Of a DNA stretch of 64,000 nucleotides, positions 23,657 through 35,669 are shown one piece after another. Made by a program: the position numbers and the translations under genes. The notes under the pieces were generated by a model. The model had not been told where the DNA came from and did not search any database. It worked only from the letters and a program-made list of their open reading frames with translations. Within the stretch, counting starts at the first letter, position 1. Each line of letters starts with the position of its first letter. The stretch is from Selaginella moellendorffii (Eukaryota; Streptophyta; Lycopodiopsida; Selaginellales; Selaginellaceae), in the NCBI RefSeq assembly GCF_000143415.4, contig NW_003314379.1:375851-439850 (forward strand). Reading direction: 5' to 3'.

Positions 23657-24455
23657 GTCCTTGAAGAGGTGTGGAAACTCCTCTTCACTAGAAATCTATT
23701 GTTAGTAAGAAAACAAAAGAGAAAAGAGCCTGATCTCCAAGGGCTAAGAAGAAGCACAAATAAAAGAATGTTGTGTATTGATAAGAAAAATGATGGAATG
23801 GAAATAAAGATCCACAATTTGGATTCCCCTTTTGAAAGGTTAGTGGTTCTAATTGCTAACATATATTATATGTTGTGCATGATTTAATCTATAGCTCCAA
23901 TACAGCCTTGGGTTCAAGGTTAAAGTCCCCTGAACCTGGGTTTTTGGTTGATACATTCTGCTCCCCTAACAGAACTAAATATTGTCTTTAGTGTGAACAT
24001 AGTCAATCTCCATTGCTTGTTGCTGCTGTTGCTCAAATCAATGGAGGCGATGTTTTTGCTGTGGGAGTGTAAGCTCATGGTTAGGGACACTGTCTGGTGG
24101 ATCTGTCCCATCTTCCTGGAGGTCGGCTATCTCAGCGAGGAGGGCAGTATAATCATCCTCGAGCTTCCAGTAGCAGGTGTTGAGCTCTTTGTATTTGAAT
24201 TTGTAGGTGAATTTGTGAGCTGCTGATGGGGTTGATGGCTACTTGGAGACGATCTTCCTGATGTCCCGGAGGTCAATGCAGATCTGCTTCATCTCTTCAA
24301 GCTGAGTATCCAGCTGGTGGTTTAAATGCTCATAGAACTCCTTCTTGATCGCTCCCCGGGTGTATATGAAGGAGTCTTGCTTGAGAAGATGCTGTTGGTG
24401 TTGGGAAGTGGTTTGCTTGCTTGCGGTGCATGTGTTGATCGAGGGCTTCAAACAA
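23657..24455. other. Unassigned sequence at the inner edge of the right arm
   Basis: No family recognised. A 70-residue minus-strand ORF (24,239-24,451) has a heptad-like, charged sequence ('EEFYEHLNHQLDTQLEEMKQ'-like) that could be a coiled coil. Similarity to the left arm begins only at about 24,456, which marks the inner end of the inverted duplication. Confidence 0.4.
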
Positions 24456-24530
24456 CTTGCAATTTCCAGATTTATTATTTGTTTTTATTCAGTAGTTAAT
24501 TACTTATTCATTACTTTTAAAAACATTTGT

Positions 24531-25309
24531 TTAAGCACAGCCAAGGTTCCCACCTGGTGAAACACCCAACTGTGAGCAAAAGTCCTTGTAATAATTGATG
24601 CGGTTCTGTGCGGGTTGTGTCTCACTGCCCTTGCCACACTCCTGACCTCCATTGATGGCTCGAATTGTAGCTCCAAATCCTTGGTTCTGTGTTATTGCAG
24701 TGTGGCAATTCGAATTTTGCATCCAAAACCACACTGATGACCTCCACGAAAGGACGCCATTCTGAGCAACCTGGTCTGGATTTTGGAGGAGGTTCATGTT
24801 GAAAGCCTTTCCAGCAGCATCGTAATTGTAATTCCTGTATATATACACTTTAAATATTGAATATAACATTTTCAGCTTACCAAGTGAGCTGCAAAGGTCC
24901 TCTTCCATAGTAAGCCTTTGTACCTGCAGGACATGGGATTCCACGACTAGTGTCACAATAGACGTTGTTTCGGTTGATCTCTCGAATGTATTGCAGTGCT
25001 ACAATCAAAGACATTAGTGAGATTAATGGATAAATACTAAGCGAGTTTACTTCCAGTCTCCTGCTTCACATTTGCAAAGTAGGCAGCCAGTTCCCTCTTT
25101 TGAACATCAAGACTCCCCGAGCTTCCAAACGTGGGATAGTATTTTGTTGCCGCAATGAAATTGTTGTATGTGTAGAAAGGATTCGCGATGTTGGATGGGA
25201 AGAACTTCCTAAACACAGACACAGTTATAATACTAGAGGGAGATGCCAGTGTAGAGAACGGAGAAAATCCTAGGAGGCATAGCATAAACATTATCATGAC
25301 TAATGCCAT
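24531..25309 (-). CDS. GH19 chitinase, copy 3 (3 exons)
   Basis: Exons 25,051-25,309, 24,881-24,998 and 24,531-24,834 have exactly the lengths of copy 1 (259, 118, 304 nt) and join in frame to 226 residues. Signal peptide, GH19 start 'VFRKFFPSNIANPFYTYNNF', catalytic 'FANVKQETG' and C-terminus 'GGNLGCA' are intact. Differences from copy 1 are a handful of substitutions (for example Asp to Asn in 'YNNF'). It lies head to head with the FAN1 copy at 25,659, about 350 bp apart, as in the left arm, so they may share a bidirectional promoter region. Confidence 0.88.
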
Positions 25310-25658
25310 GGATGAGAACTCGTGGTTGTGCAATGAAATTTTGGGGCTGTTTTTATAGCCTTGAGGAGTGGGATTGCGATTTATATTGACTTCATAGTCT
25401 TGAAGTGCCGTGTACATATTAACTTCTCCCCTTGGTCGAAGCACGCTAAGAAGATCTCTTTGTGTTTGCTTGTAATACAGGTGACCAAACTTTGAAGGCA
25501 TCTATTTTATAATTCAATCATGTGCACTTAATCATAAGCTTTTGCCCTAGTGAATTCAAAGGAATGGAGGGAAATATTTTATTTGGCTAGGGTTTAGGTC
25601 TGCGAAGAGGAAGCGTCCTACACACAGCTCGGCGGTGTTCCATGCGGTAATCTCAGCA

Positions 25659-28600
25659 ATGCTCCGGGGCTGTGAGAGCTTGATTCTGGGAAGCGGCAGC
25701 GCAATGTGTCACTCCCGGCTCGGGTGAGTGATCGAGCTTCTATTTCTTGGGTGGATCTGTGATCGTTTTCCTGCAGGAAGAGTTGGAGTGCGGTGATGTT
25801 TCGCTGGAAATAAAAGGAGGCCTGAGCTTAGCTTGTTGTGACTGGGTGGAATGCCCTGTGTGTGGGAAGCAAATACGCGGGAATGAACTTCTCGTCAACT
25901 GCCATCTTGGTTTGGATTTTGCTCTGTTTTGATTCGATGGTTTCTCTTGTCCAGATACTTGCCTGCAAAGTGGGAAGAAAAAGAAGAACAGTGTCCAGCA
26001 TACACTCTTTCACTTCAACTTGTCGAAAAAGATAGAGTACGAGGAAAGCGGAAACTGCGTACTGGAAATCCAGCAGTCTCCTCCGCTCGAGACTGGGGTC
26101 GACTGTAACCCGGCGGCAGGGTCTCCGAAACCGGAAGTGTCTTCTACTCTTGAAAGCTTTGAGGAGCCCGACGTGGCCAACGGCGTCCTTCCGGCAGAGC
26201 TCAACAGTGAAACTAGAGATCTTTACAATGGCTGCCTGGAGGCAAGGATTGCTGGCCGCAAGTACCACAGAGACGTCGAGTGCCAAGCTGGGATGCGAGT
26301 TCACCTGGTAAGGGAACCAGAAAATCCCATGGATACATACGCTGTGAAGGTAAACTTGACTGAATGGACGTGTTTCATGGCTGACAGCAACATTGCGCCA
26401 GGTGGTTACAGCGGATGGGCTTTCGCTGGGACATATTCCAAAAGAGCTTTCGCGTTATTTGTCTCCTCTCATGGACAAAGCCGTGGTAGATGTTCAGGTA
26501 ATTAATCTCTGGGGCGTTTTTCAATTGTTCACAAAGCTTTCAGGGATATGTCTCTGAGAGTACATCGGAAGCTGCACGCCTCAAGCTTGATTTCCGTGAG
26601 ATCCAGAGTCGGACTATTGGAAGTCTCTCAGAAGAAAAAGTGCTGGCTGTCAAATGGAGCCGTCTGATGGATGCAGCTGACAAGGGACAAGACCACGGCT
26701 GTCGATACCAACAGAATTTTCTCTACATGCTCCAAGTTGTATTGGAACAGGATCTCCATCTCTTTACTCCAGACGAGATCGAACTTCTCGAGGCATTTCG
26801 TTCAATCTCGTCTGATGGACAGCGCCTTTTGCTAAGATTGGCTCAACGCCGTCGACGCCGTCGCACAAACTGTGACTCAAGGGAGACAGTGGTTTTGCAG
26901 GGCCATGGTTCCGTCTTCAGAACATCTTCTATGAAGATATTGGTGACACAAATTCTGCAGTCCATGAGTTAGTCGGTACTCAGTTTCTTTCATCGTGTAC
27001 TTCATAATATGTTTGCTCCCTTGTAACAGAGAGACGCTACTTAGTTTTCGACGCGGACGTCAATTCGTCTGAGTTGCTTGAACATCTGACTGTACAATAG
27101 CTCAAAGATTTGGCAGTGAACAGCAAAATCATGGTAGTTACTTCTAAGACTTTCTTCCTTGTTTTTATTTCTGTTCCTGCTTACAGATCAAAAGTGCTAC
27201 GCTAAGTTTGAAAAAGATTCAGCTTATTACAGTAATTCGAGATGCATTGATTTCGCTGCATTTGTAAGTAGCAAGTGATCATTGGTTCGTTATACAAGCG
27301 TGAAATACTTGGCGGCAGTAATCTAACGGCTTTAATTCGTGAAGCAACCGGGCCATGCATTCGAATAGCCGAAACAGTTGAATTTCTGCTTTGGCGTTTA
27401 CAGGTCAGTGACATCCTCTCCAAAGTGTTACACTGCTGATGCTGAGCAATTTATCTATTTATTTATTTATTTATTTATTCAGAGGCTGTTCTTTCTAAAC
27501 GGTGAGCAGGAGTTCGATGTTTTTCTTCTTGTGGATATTGGAAGGATCAAGTATCCAAGCTATAGGTGCGCTAGAACAATGCCAGTCTTTGCTTCTCGAG
27601 AGGACTTTCTGGCGTATGAGCAGGTCCGTTCCTACTTTGTTATAAAATTTGTCTGACCGTCAAGTTTTCAGGCATTGCAATTGGCTCAGGTGGTTGACAT
27701 GTCCCTGGAAGCTGGTAATTCTGAGGCTCTAAACTCCTCTTTTCGAAAAGCAAGGACTACTCTCGAATTGATCAATGCGCACACCGAGATCAAGCATCCA
27801 TTTTTAGCACGATTTTCGGCTGCATGGGTGTATGCAACAATCTGTACTGTGGCTGCATCGTTTCTGGAGAAAGAACGCAGGTACGCTCTTTCACCAATGG
27901 CGGACAATGCTTTTGAACGAAAGCTGGCTCTTGACCAGATACGCTGAAGCTGTAAACCTCTTCAAGCAGCTCCTTAGCATGCAGTATTGTCCTGGACGGA
28001 GAGGATACTGACTCTCCGGCTATCTATTGACTTGGAGCACTTACAGCGTTTAGAAGAGAGCCTGCTCGTTGCAGAAAACGGATTAAACGATTTCAACGTC
28101 CGAGGAGGGGATCGTATCGCTTTGCAACGGAGGTTCTCCGACTAGGAAAACCTCCTAGAAGGTGGAAAGTACCTCCATATGCAGCGCTTTTAAAGACAAA
28201 ACACAAGGTGGTACGTACTGTGTCTTCCAGATATTTGGCCTTCAGCTACAATTGTCTCTGAAGGTGACGATTATGGGAATGCCGCTAAACAATGCCAATG
28301 GAATGAAGAGCAGATTTATGGCTACGATGGGCAACAATGCAGTGTGGAGGACCTGGCACTTCAATACTATGCCGGAGAAGATGGAGGCGGCTGGAAAGGA
28401 GTCCATTCAGAAAGTGGCATATGGCTGACATTGTTCGGGCTGCTCATGTGGGATGTTATCTTTTCAGACGTTCCAGATGTCTTCCAGACACCTTTTCAGG
28501 TTCTTGTTTCATTTTCTCGTGGTTGCTCTACAGTTCTTGTTTGCAGACTGCACCATTGGACTTGTGCACGGATTCATTCTATCCAGTCCGAAGCTCGCTT

Positions 28601-28981
28601 ATTGAATCTCGTCTTCAAGCCATACGCGATGCCGGAGCTAGGCAACTCGTGGCTGAGACTTGGGCAGAGCACTACGGGACATCATGTAGCGGGGTAAACT
28701 GGGAGAAGTACTTGCTTGAAGACCTTCAAACGATAGCGGTCTGTATCGGAGATCCAGGATTGTCGGCGATTTGCAAGCTTCTTGCAGAAGACCACAGTAA
28801 CTGGACGGCTGGAATGCCTGATCTTCTGCTGTGGAAGGAGAAAGAGGCAAAGCTGGCGGAAGTCAAGGGTCCAGGGGATCGCTTGTCCGAGCAACAGGTG
28901 GCCTGGTTTCTTATTCTCTCGGACGCTAATGTTCCAGTGGAACTTTGCAAGGTCTCCAAGACGATGAATGATCGATCCTAG
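25659..28981 (+). pseudogene. FAN1: FAN1 copy 3, full length but with several lesions
   Basis: All FAN1 exons are present in order from the ATG at 25,659 to 'KVSKTMNDRS' at 28,981, including UBZ, HIRAN and an intact-looking VRR_NUC domain. Compared with the left-arm copy it has a 7-nt deletion in exon 1 (after 'ESLI'), an in-frame TAG in 'LTVQELKDL' (27,098-27,100, GAG to TAG), a 1-nt deletion in 'GRRGYWTLRLS' (about 28,011) and a 1-nt deletion in 'KSRFYGYDG' (about 28,315). It lacks the 56-bp tandem duplication of copy 1. Several separate lesions mean it cannot make full-length FAN1. Confidence 0.8.
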
Positions 28982-29280
28982 ATCGGCTACTCCGAGTAGT
29001 GCCGGCCCCGAGACGGCTGCGCAGGCCTCTGCAACTTGTTCCGCCTTGCTTGAAGTCGTAAGCAACTCCGCCCCATCCCGCTGTGGACTGCGAAGAATCC
29101 ATTGCCGCTACACACAGCCAGTTCCAAGTCCTCAGTGTCACCGTCTCAAGAGCTCTTCGATCGGGACCGCGATGTGATAGAATCACCACTCGGCCTCCAC
29201 CGTCATCTTAAAGATCCTCTCGGCGGAGGATCAGGAAATGCGAGTCCCAAAGAGATGAATCACGAGGGATTCCATGCACC

Positions 29281-29538
29281 TTAAAGAACATCCCCCGCGA
29301 CTCTGTCATCCTTGATGAGTATCCTATCGAACAATGCAGTTGCTTGCTCCATATCCCCATTGTGGGCATGGAGTCCGTTGGGAGAACACGTAGAGACTAA
29401 ACCATCATCGCACTGGGGCATCCCAAAGAAGATTTGGCTGGCGTGATACATGTCTCGGCCCGAGCTTGTTGCGGCATTTGTCTCATCATGATGCCCAATC
29501 GGAGCATATTTGCTCACTATTGTCGTCCAGGTCACCAC
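29281..29538 (-). pseudogene. PPR-repeat fragment, right arm (85-residue open frame)
   Basis: Open frame with two PPR-like units: 'VTWTTIVSKYAPIGHHDE' and 'GDMEQATALFDRILIKDDR'. Between them is 'ASQIFFGMPQCDDGLVSTCS'. It has no proper start region and is far shorter than any PPR protein. It is the mirror of 5,810-6,052, where the frame is broken. Confidence 0.55.
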
Positions 29539-29699
29539 GTCCTGGCTTTCCTCGCATCAGCAACGCGATTTTCTTTGCAAAGGACCCGTAATAGGATGTT
29601 CCGAGAGTGGAAAACCTTGATCGCCTCGTCAAGATGCCCAAAATGGGCATATGCGATAGCAGAATGTTCATTGCCGGTACTTGCTCGCCAGGATGAGCC

Positions 29700-30177
29700 C
29701 AACACGGGAGGATTCGAGTGCAGGGCTCTGGGTCCCAAGCTCTATCTCCTTGCAATTCGGTGAGCGTCTTCGATGCACGCAAGAATCGATGGAGCTTCGC
29801 AGCACCAATGCTGCGTTCTGCACCGCAGGAAACGAAATCTTTTCACAACCAGGTGATCTTGAGCTCGCCCGGTGGTGCCGGACAGACGCTTGTTTTCGCA
29901 GCCCAAGATCTTTCCTGGGAAGTGGCGACTGGATTGCCCCGGCGTCACTACTTTGTGCACCTATGGAACGACATGGCCGGATCATTGTGTTGGCAAGAAC
30001 TTATGGAAGGACGACCGCTTCTTCCACCGATCACAAGTTTTTCTTCCGCGCTGTGAACTGCCAGAAGAACATCTGGGCAGTCTCGGCGAATTGCAAGGCT
30101 GTGACGTTGATCCGGCTTGGAACCAAGCATCCAGCGTCAATCCCATAAGCTTCGCCGTTCAGATTCTTCGAGCTTAG
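29700..30177 (+). pseudogene. F-box/kelch pseudogene, C-terminal part (right arm)
   Basis: Mirror of 5,155-5,675. Kelch segments 'NSVSVFDARKNRWSFAAPML', 'VFAAQDLSWEVATG' and 'NCQKNIWAVSANCKAVTLIR' lie in different frames. It ends in the same 'FAVQILRA' as the intact genes end in 'LEVLRA'. Confidence 0.7.
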
Positions 30178-30330
30178 ATGAGCTACTATTTAAAGATGAA
30201 TAAGTTATCTACAAGGATGTCGTGTTTGCAGATGAAAAGTTCTATGAAATGGTTTTTTTCTGTGTGAGTACGGTTGAGATGTATTGGGAGGGCGAGGAGG
30301 AAGCGGCCGGTCCGCTAAGGCGGCATTACA

Positions 30331-30700
30331 ATGCTCCAGGGCCGCGAGAGCTTGATTCGGGTTGTAGGGAAGCGGCAACGCAGTGTGTCACCCCAGGACG
30401 CTCCGCCAGCTCAGGTGAGTGATCGAGCTTGTAATCGTTTTCTTGCAGTGCTGTGATGTCAAACAGCTTAGCTTGTTGTGACTGCCTTGTGTGTGGGAAG
30501 CAAACGCGGGAATGAACTTCTTGTCAGTTGCCACCTTGGTTTGGAGTTTGCTCTGTTTTGATTCAAGCAGCTTGATCGATGGTTTGTCTTGTCCAGATAC
30601 TTGCCTGCAAAGTGGGAAGAAAAACTCGTTCCAGATGTCTTCCAGACACACTTCAGGTTCTTGTTTCATTTTCTTGTGGGCTTCTTCTGGAATCTCGAGG
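30331..30700 (+). pseudogene. Chimeric FAN1-derived module, copy D (short)
   Basis: FAN1 exon 1 (ATG at 30,331) and UBZ exon, then the joint to 'DVFQTHFRF'. It is cut at about 30,690, where PPR-like sequence begins. Its left-arm equivalent (4,383-5,011) is longer, so this arm lost about 300 bp. Confidence 0.6.
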
Positions 30701-31073
30701 GATTCCATGCATGTTAAAGATATCTGGCGATTCTCTCGTCCTTGATGAGTATCCTATCAAACAATGCAGTCCTTGCTCCATATCCCCATTGTGGGCATCG
30801 CGGCGTTGGTAGAACACGTAGAGACTAAACCGTCATCGCACTGGGGCATCCTAAAGAAGACTTGGCTGTCGTGATGCATGTCTCGCCCCCGAAGAGGCAG
30901 TGATCATCATAGCGACTACGGAATCACATAAGAGGCAAGCGACAAATTCCTCGCAGCCAGCGACGCCAAGGAAAAAGAAACGTTGGCTCGTCAAGATGCC
31001 CAACCGGGGCATATCCCTGCTCTGCGTATAAAGGGCTGCTTGGATCTGGAGTTAGGGCAAATAGAGCTGGGCT

Positions 31074-32075
31074 ATGGCGACGACAATCATCCCCGGCCTG
31101 GACAGCGATGCCGCTTACCAGTGCCTCCTGCGAGTGTCCCTCTCATCTCATGGGCAGATGCGCAAGATGAGCCGAGCGTGGAGGGATCTCGTCTCCAGCG
31201 CCAAGTTCTACGATGATCGCGCTGCACAGGGGTTGGACGAGGAATGGCTTGTCGCCACGGTGATCCTCAGGCAAGAGGACGAGCTTTTGATCATGACGTT
31301 CAATCCCAGTAGCTCCAAGAAAGCGTGGATGGTTCTTCCTCCTCCACCGCGGGGCTTCTACGCCACTGGGGGATTCGATTGCAGGGCCCTCGGCAGCAAG
31401 CTCTATCTTCTCGGATTAGGCCAGGGGAAATCACTGAGCGTCTTCGATTCACACACGAATCGATGGAGCACCGCAGCGCCAATGCTGTGTCCTCGATTCT
31501 TCTATGCGTCCGCGGCTATGGAGGGTCAGCTCTACGTCGTTGGTGGCAACCGTGAGCGGCAGGAACAGGACGCTGAGACATACAATCCGCTGGAGGACCG
31601 ATGGTATCCCCTCCCGCCATTGCCACCGCATGGGACCATGGCCTTTCGCAACGCTCTCGTCGTGGATGGTTACAAGATGGTTATCTTGCGCGCTGGTAAT
31701 GGAGAGACGCTTGTTTTCTCAGCACAAGATCATTCCTGGGAAGTGGCGGACATGACTAGATTGCGCGGGTGCTGCTGTATTGTCCATGGCAACCGGATCT
31801 ACGATGCCAACACGTTGCAGAGATATGACAGTGGCAACAACTCATGGGAGGCACTCCAGCTGACGAACGCTTCTTCCAGCGATAGCAAGTCTGTGTTCCG
31901 TGGTGTGAGCTGCCAGAAGAACATCTGGGCAGTCAAGGAGGATTGCAAGGTCGTGAAAGTGATCCAAGTTCCCAATGATGGCAGCCTGGAAGCCAAGGTG
32001 ATGGCAGTTTATGAGCTCAATGTGCCTTTCAGCAATTTACATCTAATATTCGACCTCGAAGTTCTTCGAGCTTGA
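31074..32075 (+). CDS. F-box/kelch-repeat protein (right-arm copy)
   Basis: Intact 333-residue ORF, mirror of 2,791-3,789. F-box at residues 5-45, kelch repeats after residue ~90. It differs from the left copy by a few substitutions (for example M for V in 'MSRAWRDLV', A to T in 'YATGGF') and one inserted residue in 'LGLGQGKSLSV'. A TATA-like box lies at 31,027-31,033. As with the left copy, the likely role is substrate recognition for an SCF-type ubiquitin ligase; the target is unknown. Confidence 0.9.
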   Translation: MATTIIPGLDSDAAYQCLLRVSLSSHGQMRKMSRAWRDLVSSAKFYDDRAAQGLDEEWLVATVILRQEDELLIMTFNPSSSKKAWMVLPPPPRGFYATGGFDCRALGSKLYLLGLGQGKSLSVFDSHTNRWSTAAPMLCPRFFYASAAMEGQLYVVGGNRERQEQDAETYNPLEDRWYPLPPLPPHGTMAFRNALVVDGYKMVILRAGNGETLVFSAQDHSWEVADMTRLRGCCCIVHGNRIYDANTLQRYDSGNNSWEALQLTNASSSDSKSVFRGVSCQKNIWAVKEDCKVVKVIQVPNDGSLEAKVMAVYELNVPFSNLHLIFDLEVLRA

Positions 32076-32789
32076 TGGATCCTGGATTATCTACTAGCTA
32101 AAGAAAAGTTTTTTACATGGATCTCCATGTTTTAAAAAGATAGTTTTATTTCATTTAAGGCAGCATTACAGTGTGGCAGCTTGTAGGGAAGTAGTAGAGC
32201 AGTGTGTTCATGTCACTCCAAGATGCTGATGTGAGTTATTTTTTTGGTGAATTTTGTTTGTTGGAGTGTTTAAAAGGTAGCTTGTGAGCCCTGTCGGATG
32301 TGGGAATTGGGGATAGTCTAAAATTGAGTCGAGCTTACAAGTTTGAGCTCAATTCAATTCAAATCAATGCAAATAAATATAGTCAATTATAAGTTTTATA
32401 AAGAAATTTCATGTCAGAAAAATGTTATCCTTCATGAACTTAAATTTATGAAAATGGTTTGGAGAAATTTATATGTTTTGGTACTATTATAGAGAAAAAA
32501 AATTTATATAATAAAATACTGACTAAGTAATTTCTAGAATTAAAAGTTAGTCCAAACCCATATACATTCACAATATTCTAGTTAAAGAGAATCATTTTCA
32601 GCTAAAAAAATGGGAATATTGAAGTTCACTATAAACTTGAAAATTCGTTTTATATATTTTGACATCTCAATAATTTAACCTTTCAACATTTTGATATTCC
32701 AATATTTTGACATTTCAATAATTGACCACCACACATTAAACTAAAAATATAAATAATTTTATAGACTCATTCATTCATCCATTCTTTAG

Positions 32790-33020
32790 GGTTTTGCAGA
32801 GATAGAAAGCAAGGGAGACAAAAAATTTGTGAATAATTATAATATAAATAAATGTGAAAATATTAAATTTTTTTTACTACTAAGATTTCATATTACACTT
32901 TTGATCTTTATTACCCACCTAGGAATGTAAAGACCATTATCACTATTAATAAAAATACTTCTATTACTTTTGAAATAATAGTATGGTAGAAAAAAGAAGA
33001 AATGAATCTATTAAAAATAG
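32790..33020 (+). pseudogene. Relic of the small 'YYTPG' gene, right arm
   Basis: Aligns base by base with 52,684-52,900 (from the ESKENTRSVSK-like start to 'NAPITSKTT'), but stops and small gaps destroy the frame. It continues into gypsy debris at about 33,030. Confidence 0.55.
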
Positions 33021-33249
33021 CCTTATTTACCATTTTAAGGATATATATCTTCATCCGTATTTGACCTCATATAGTCATCGATTCCAATCTTAAATTTTTG
33101 AACACTATCCTTAATCATATAAAGATAATTTTATGACTCCTTTATTATTTAAGAGTTTCTATCATTCCCATGATCCCAATTATAGTCTACAATTACATTA
33201 ACTACTTTGCTAAGTAAAATGTTTATATGGATCACATCATCAACTCTCT

Positions 33250-34330
33250 AAGGGAAACCTTTTTACTAATCCCAAAATCTTAAAGTCATTTTCTCATTAG
33301 CCCCTTTCTATTCACTATATTACTTATATATTCATATATAAACTAAAGTGGAGAGTCATGCCCTCTGGATATGTTACTTCTCGAGGATAGACCCATTTAT
33401 CCTTACTTCAACTCTTGTTTGTCGAAATACCTTATCAATGCTTTAGTTACCTTGAACAAGTTTTATAGTTTTTGGTTCACTTAGTTGCTACACCGTTAAT
33501 CTAGCTTACTGAACTATGTTTGCAACCACAAAATTATCTAAAGCACTCATATCAATAAAGATTTTAACAAAACTACCTCTGAGCTTCTCTCAAAGAGCTA
33601 GTAAATGTTGCAAATGACTCTCTAGCAAAGTTGCTTATGTAATGAGTAACTTTGAGCTAAAGATTGCATCACGTACCTTAGTTTGGATTTCACCTGATTT
33701 AATGACCACATTGACTTTGGCCTTTTTTGGGTAAGGATATTCTCTCAAAAATGTTATGCTTCACCACAATTGAAACATATGTTATTTCTTATGCTACTAG
33801 TAGACTTAGCCTTTTTATTAGTGGGTTTATTCGTTTTCACTTGAGTCCCCCACATACTTGCTCACTAGCTATTGGATTTGCATTTTTGAAACCTTAAGGA
33901 CTCATTCTTAGAGAAACTCTTCTTGAATTTCCCTTTGCCATATATCCCCCTTGGTTTAGCTTCTTTGCTAAATGTGGACCCTGACCCCGTTATGTTCCTT
34001 TTTCACAAGTTATAATTGAAATGCAGCTTAATAGTTGTATCCAATACTTCCTTGTAGTTGGTCGAGTTCCAACGCATCACTTCGTCTTAAGCCTAATATG
34101 AAGGCATGGAATGCATCCATGTTGCTCATATATATGAAAGGGATCCTCTTCACCATGAATACATTCACATACTCTTGAATAGTTTTTGTCTACTTCAGCA
34201 TACTCAACTCATCCTTTAGATGTAGAGTAGCATTTGGAGGAACATAAATTGCACGAATCCTCACTTTCATCATTTCCCAAGTGGGCTAGTCCTTTATTAG
34301 CCTTTGTTGTTCTCCACTAAGACTTAGTAA
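33250..34330 (-). pseudogene. Ty3/gypsy gag and protease relic (right arm)
   Basis: Reverse-complement copy of 655-1,690. The zinc knuckle at about 33,735-33,776 reads CFNCGEA-stop-HF with its last Cys replaced by Tyr. The element at 34,331-47,534 cuts it; the sequence resumes at 47,535. Confidence 0.65.
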
Positions 34331-34352
34331 GCTCTATTTCGTTAAAGTGGGA
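34331..34352 (+). repeat. Left terminal inverted repeat of the 13.2 kb element
   Basis: 22 bp beginning GCTCTATTTCGTTAAAG and ending GTGGGA. It is identical to the reverse complement of 47,513-47,534. Similarity is lost directly inside it. Confidence 0.9.
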
Positions 34353-34703
34353 ATTGTCATTATCCCACTTGTAAAATAAGGTTTCCAAACCTTTATATAG
34401 TATATAAATATAACAAAATTCAACTGCATTGAGGCACATGCCATTTTATTTTAAACAAGGAAATGTCTACTCAATCACTTCTCACTGCTTCACCTCTCTC
34501 TTCTCCTTGTCATTGTCGTCCAATTTCTTTCCATCCTTTTAATATTGGCTCAGTTGCTCCGAGTCTAGGTGGAGCCCAAGTCCCCATTCAATCTTTACTT
34601 TCCCCTTATTAATAAAACAACTTCGTAGACTTCCAATAACATGCTGTAACACTTCTAGTATAATGCAAATCCTCTCAAAGAATTGTCTTTTAATATTAAT
34701 ACA

Positions 34704-34725
34704 ATGGCATGGAACCCCATGCCAT
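34704..34725. repeat. 22-bp quasi-palindrome, outermost left copy
   Basis: One member of a family of fixed-length 22-bp quasi-palindromes with half-site ATGGCRTGNGG and its mirror CCNCAYGCCAT. Other copies (starts): 35,781; 35,856 (perfect palindrome); 37,083; 37,274; 37,415; 38,887; 40,164; 40,224; 40,301; 41,066; 41,201; 41,360; 41,439; 42,303; 42,375; 42,990; 43,088; 43,158; 45,004; 45,061; 46,477 (partial); 46,884; 46,973; 47,289. Two lie in coding sequence, where they encode 'EMACAHTPS' and 'EMACDHTPS'; several lie in introns; the rest are intergenic. Confidence 0.9.
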
Positions 34726-34759
34726 AATAAGTTACATTTTTAAATAAATACATGCCATC

Positions 34760-35622
34760 TCAGACTGTTATTTTTTGCCTCCAACGCCTATACAATAATC
34801 TTGGAATTTCATCACTCTCCACACTATCAGGATTTAAACCCAATAGTAATGCCATCTCTTCTCTAATACGTCCACGCTCATGTTCAGTGGTCGAAGAACC
34901 CATCCGGTTGAGCAGATTATGGAGATGCGGATAGTGCTTGGCTAGACAATATACATGCCATAAATGATGACTGGTGTCTGTCCGATCAAATGGCTTCTGA
35001 TATACCGTTCCATCTGCCATTTGGTTGATTTCTGCAGCCACCTCCTGGACTAGCCGGTTCTCTATCACCATCGCTTCAAGCCGTTTTGCAAGGTCCCCCA
35101 GAACATACGGTTTCTTCTCCCTAGTTTCCATACTGCAAGAGATGGGGTGCACTGCATATGTGTGCGTGTTCGCTGCAGTTTTAATCGGCGAGTCATCGAT
35201 GATGAGGATTTCACTTGACCTAGCAGTCCGGTTCATCACTACAGCCTCTGCCTTGACGAAGATGGGCTTGCTACCCCTCACATGGACCATAGTCAAGCAA
35301 TCCTCCTGCGTTAGGAGAAAGTCAAATGGTAATATTACTCGCGTCTGATCGTGCATCATCTGTAGCAATATTAATGCATTGTGGCGCATCATGGATGTCC
35401 AAACTCCCAATTGCAAATTGAACCCGGCCCTCTGTTTTAAGTGTCGCATGGTCATTATTAGATCCCGCAGTTTCTCCCGTGTGATTAATGTGAATCTGTC
35501 TCTTTTGACCAACTTGCGACCGCAGGCTTTGGAGGGTGCAGTGACATTCGAGGACGAGCCACGCTCATGGGAGAAAAGGACACCGTTCAGATCAAAAACG
35601 ATACAGTACTTTCGCCGTGACT
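34760..35622 (-). CDS. FCP1/NIF-like HAD domain exon (last exon of the ParB-like gene)
   Basis: About 287 residues resembling the FCP1/NIF branch of HAD phosphatases. Motif I reads 'YCIVFDLNGVLF': the nucleophile Asp is present, but the second Asp of DxD is Asn. Motif II is 'LGVWTSM' and the C-terminal motif is 'ILIIDDSPIKTAAN', with both acidic residues. A DxN motif I is, as I remember it, known in some plant FCP1-like proteins. A GT-AG intron (35,623-35,669) joins it in frame ('NIVD' + 'ESRRKYC') to the exon 35,670-36,245. All upstream exons stay in frame back to 37,567, so I read it as the C-terminal domain of the long ParB-like gene. The stop is at 34,760. A TAG at 36,769 in an upstream exon would prevent full-length translation unless that copy is mutated or spliced otherwise. 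The alternative is a separate gene. Confidence 0.65.
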
Positions 35623-35669
35623 CTGAAATGAAATGCGTTAGCATAAAAAATGGTACAAGTTAATTTTAC

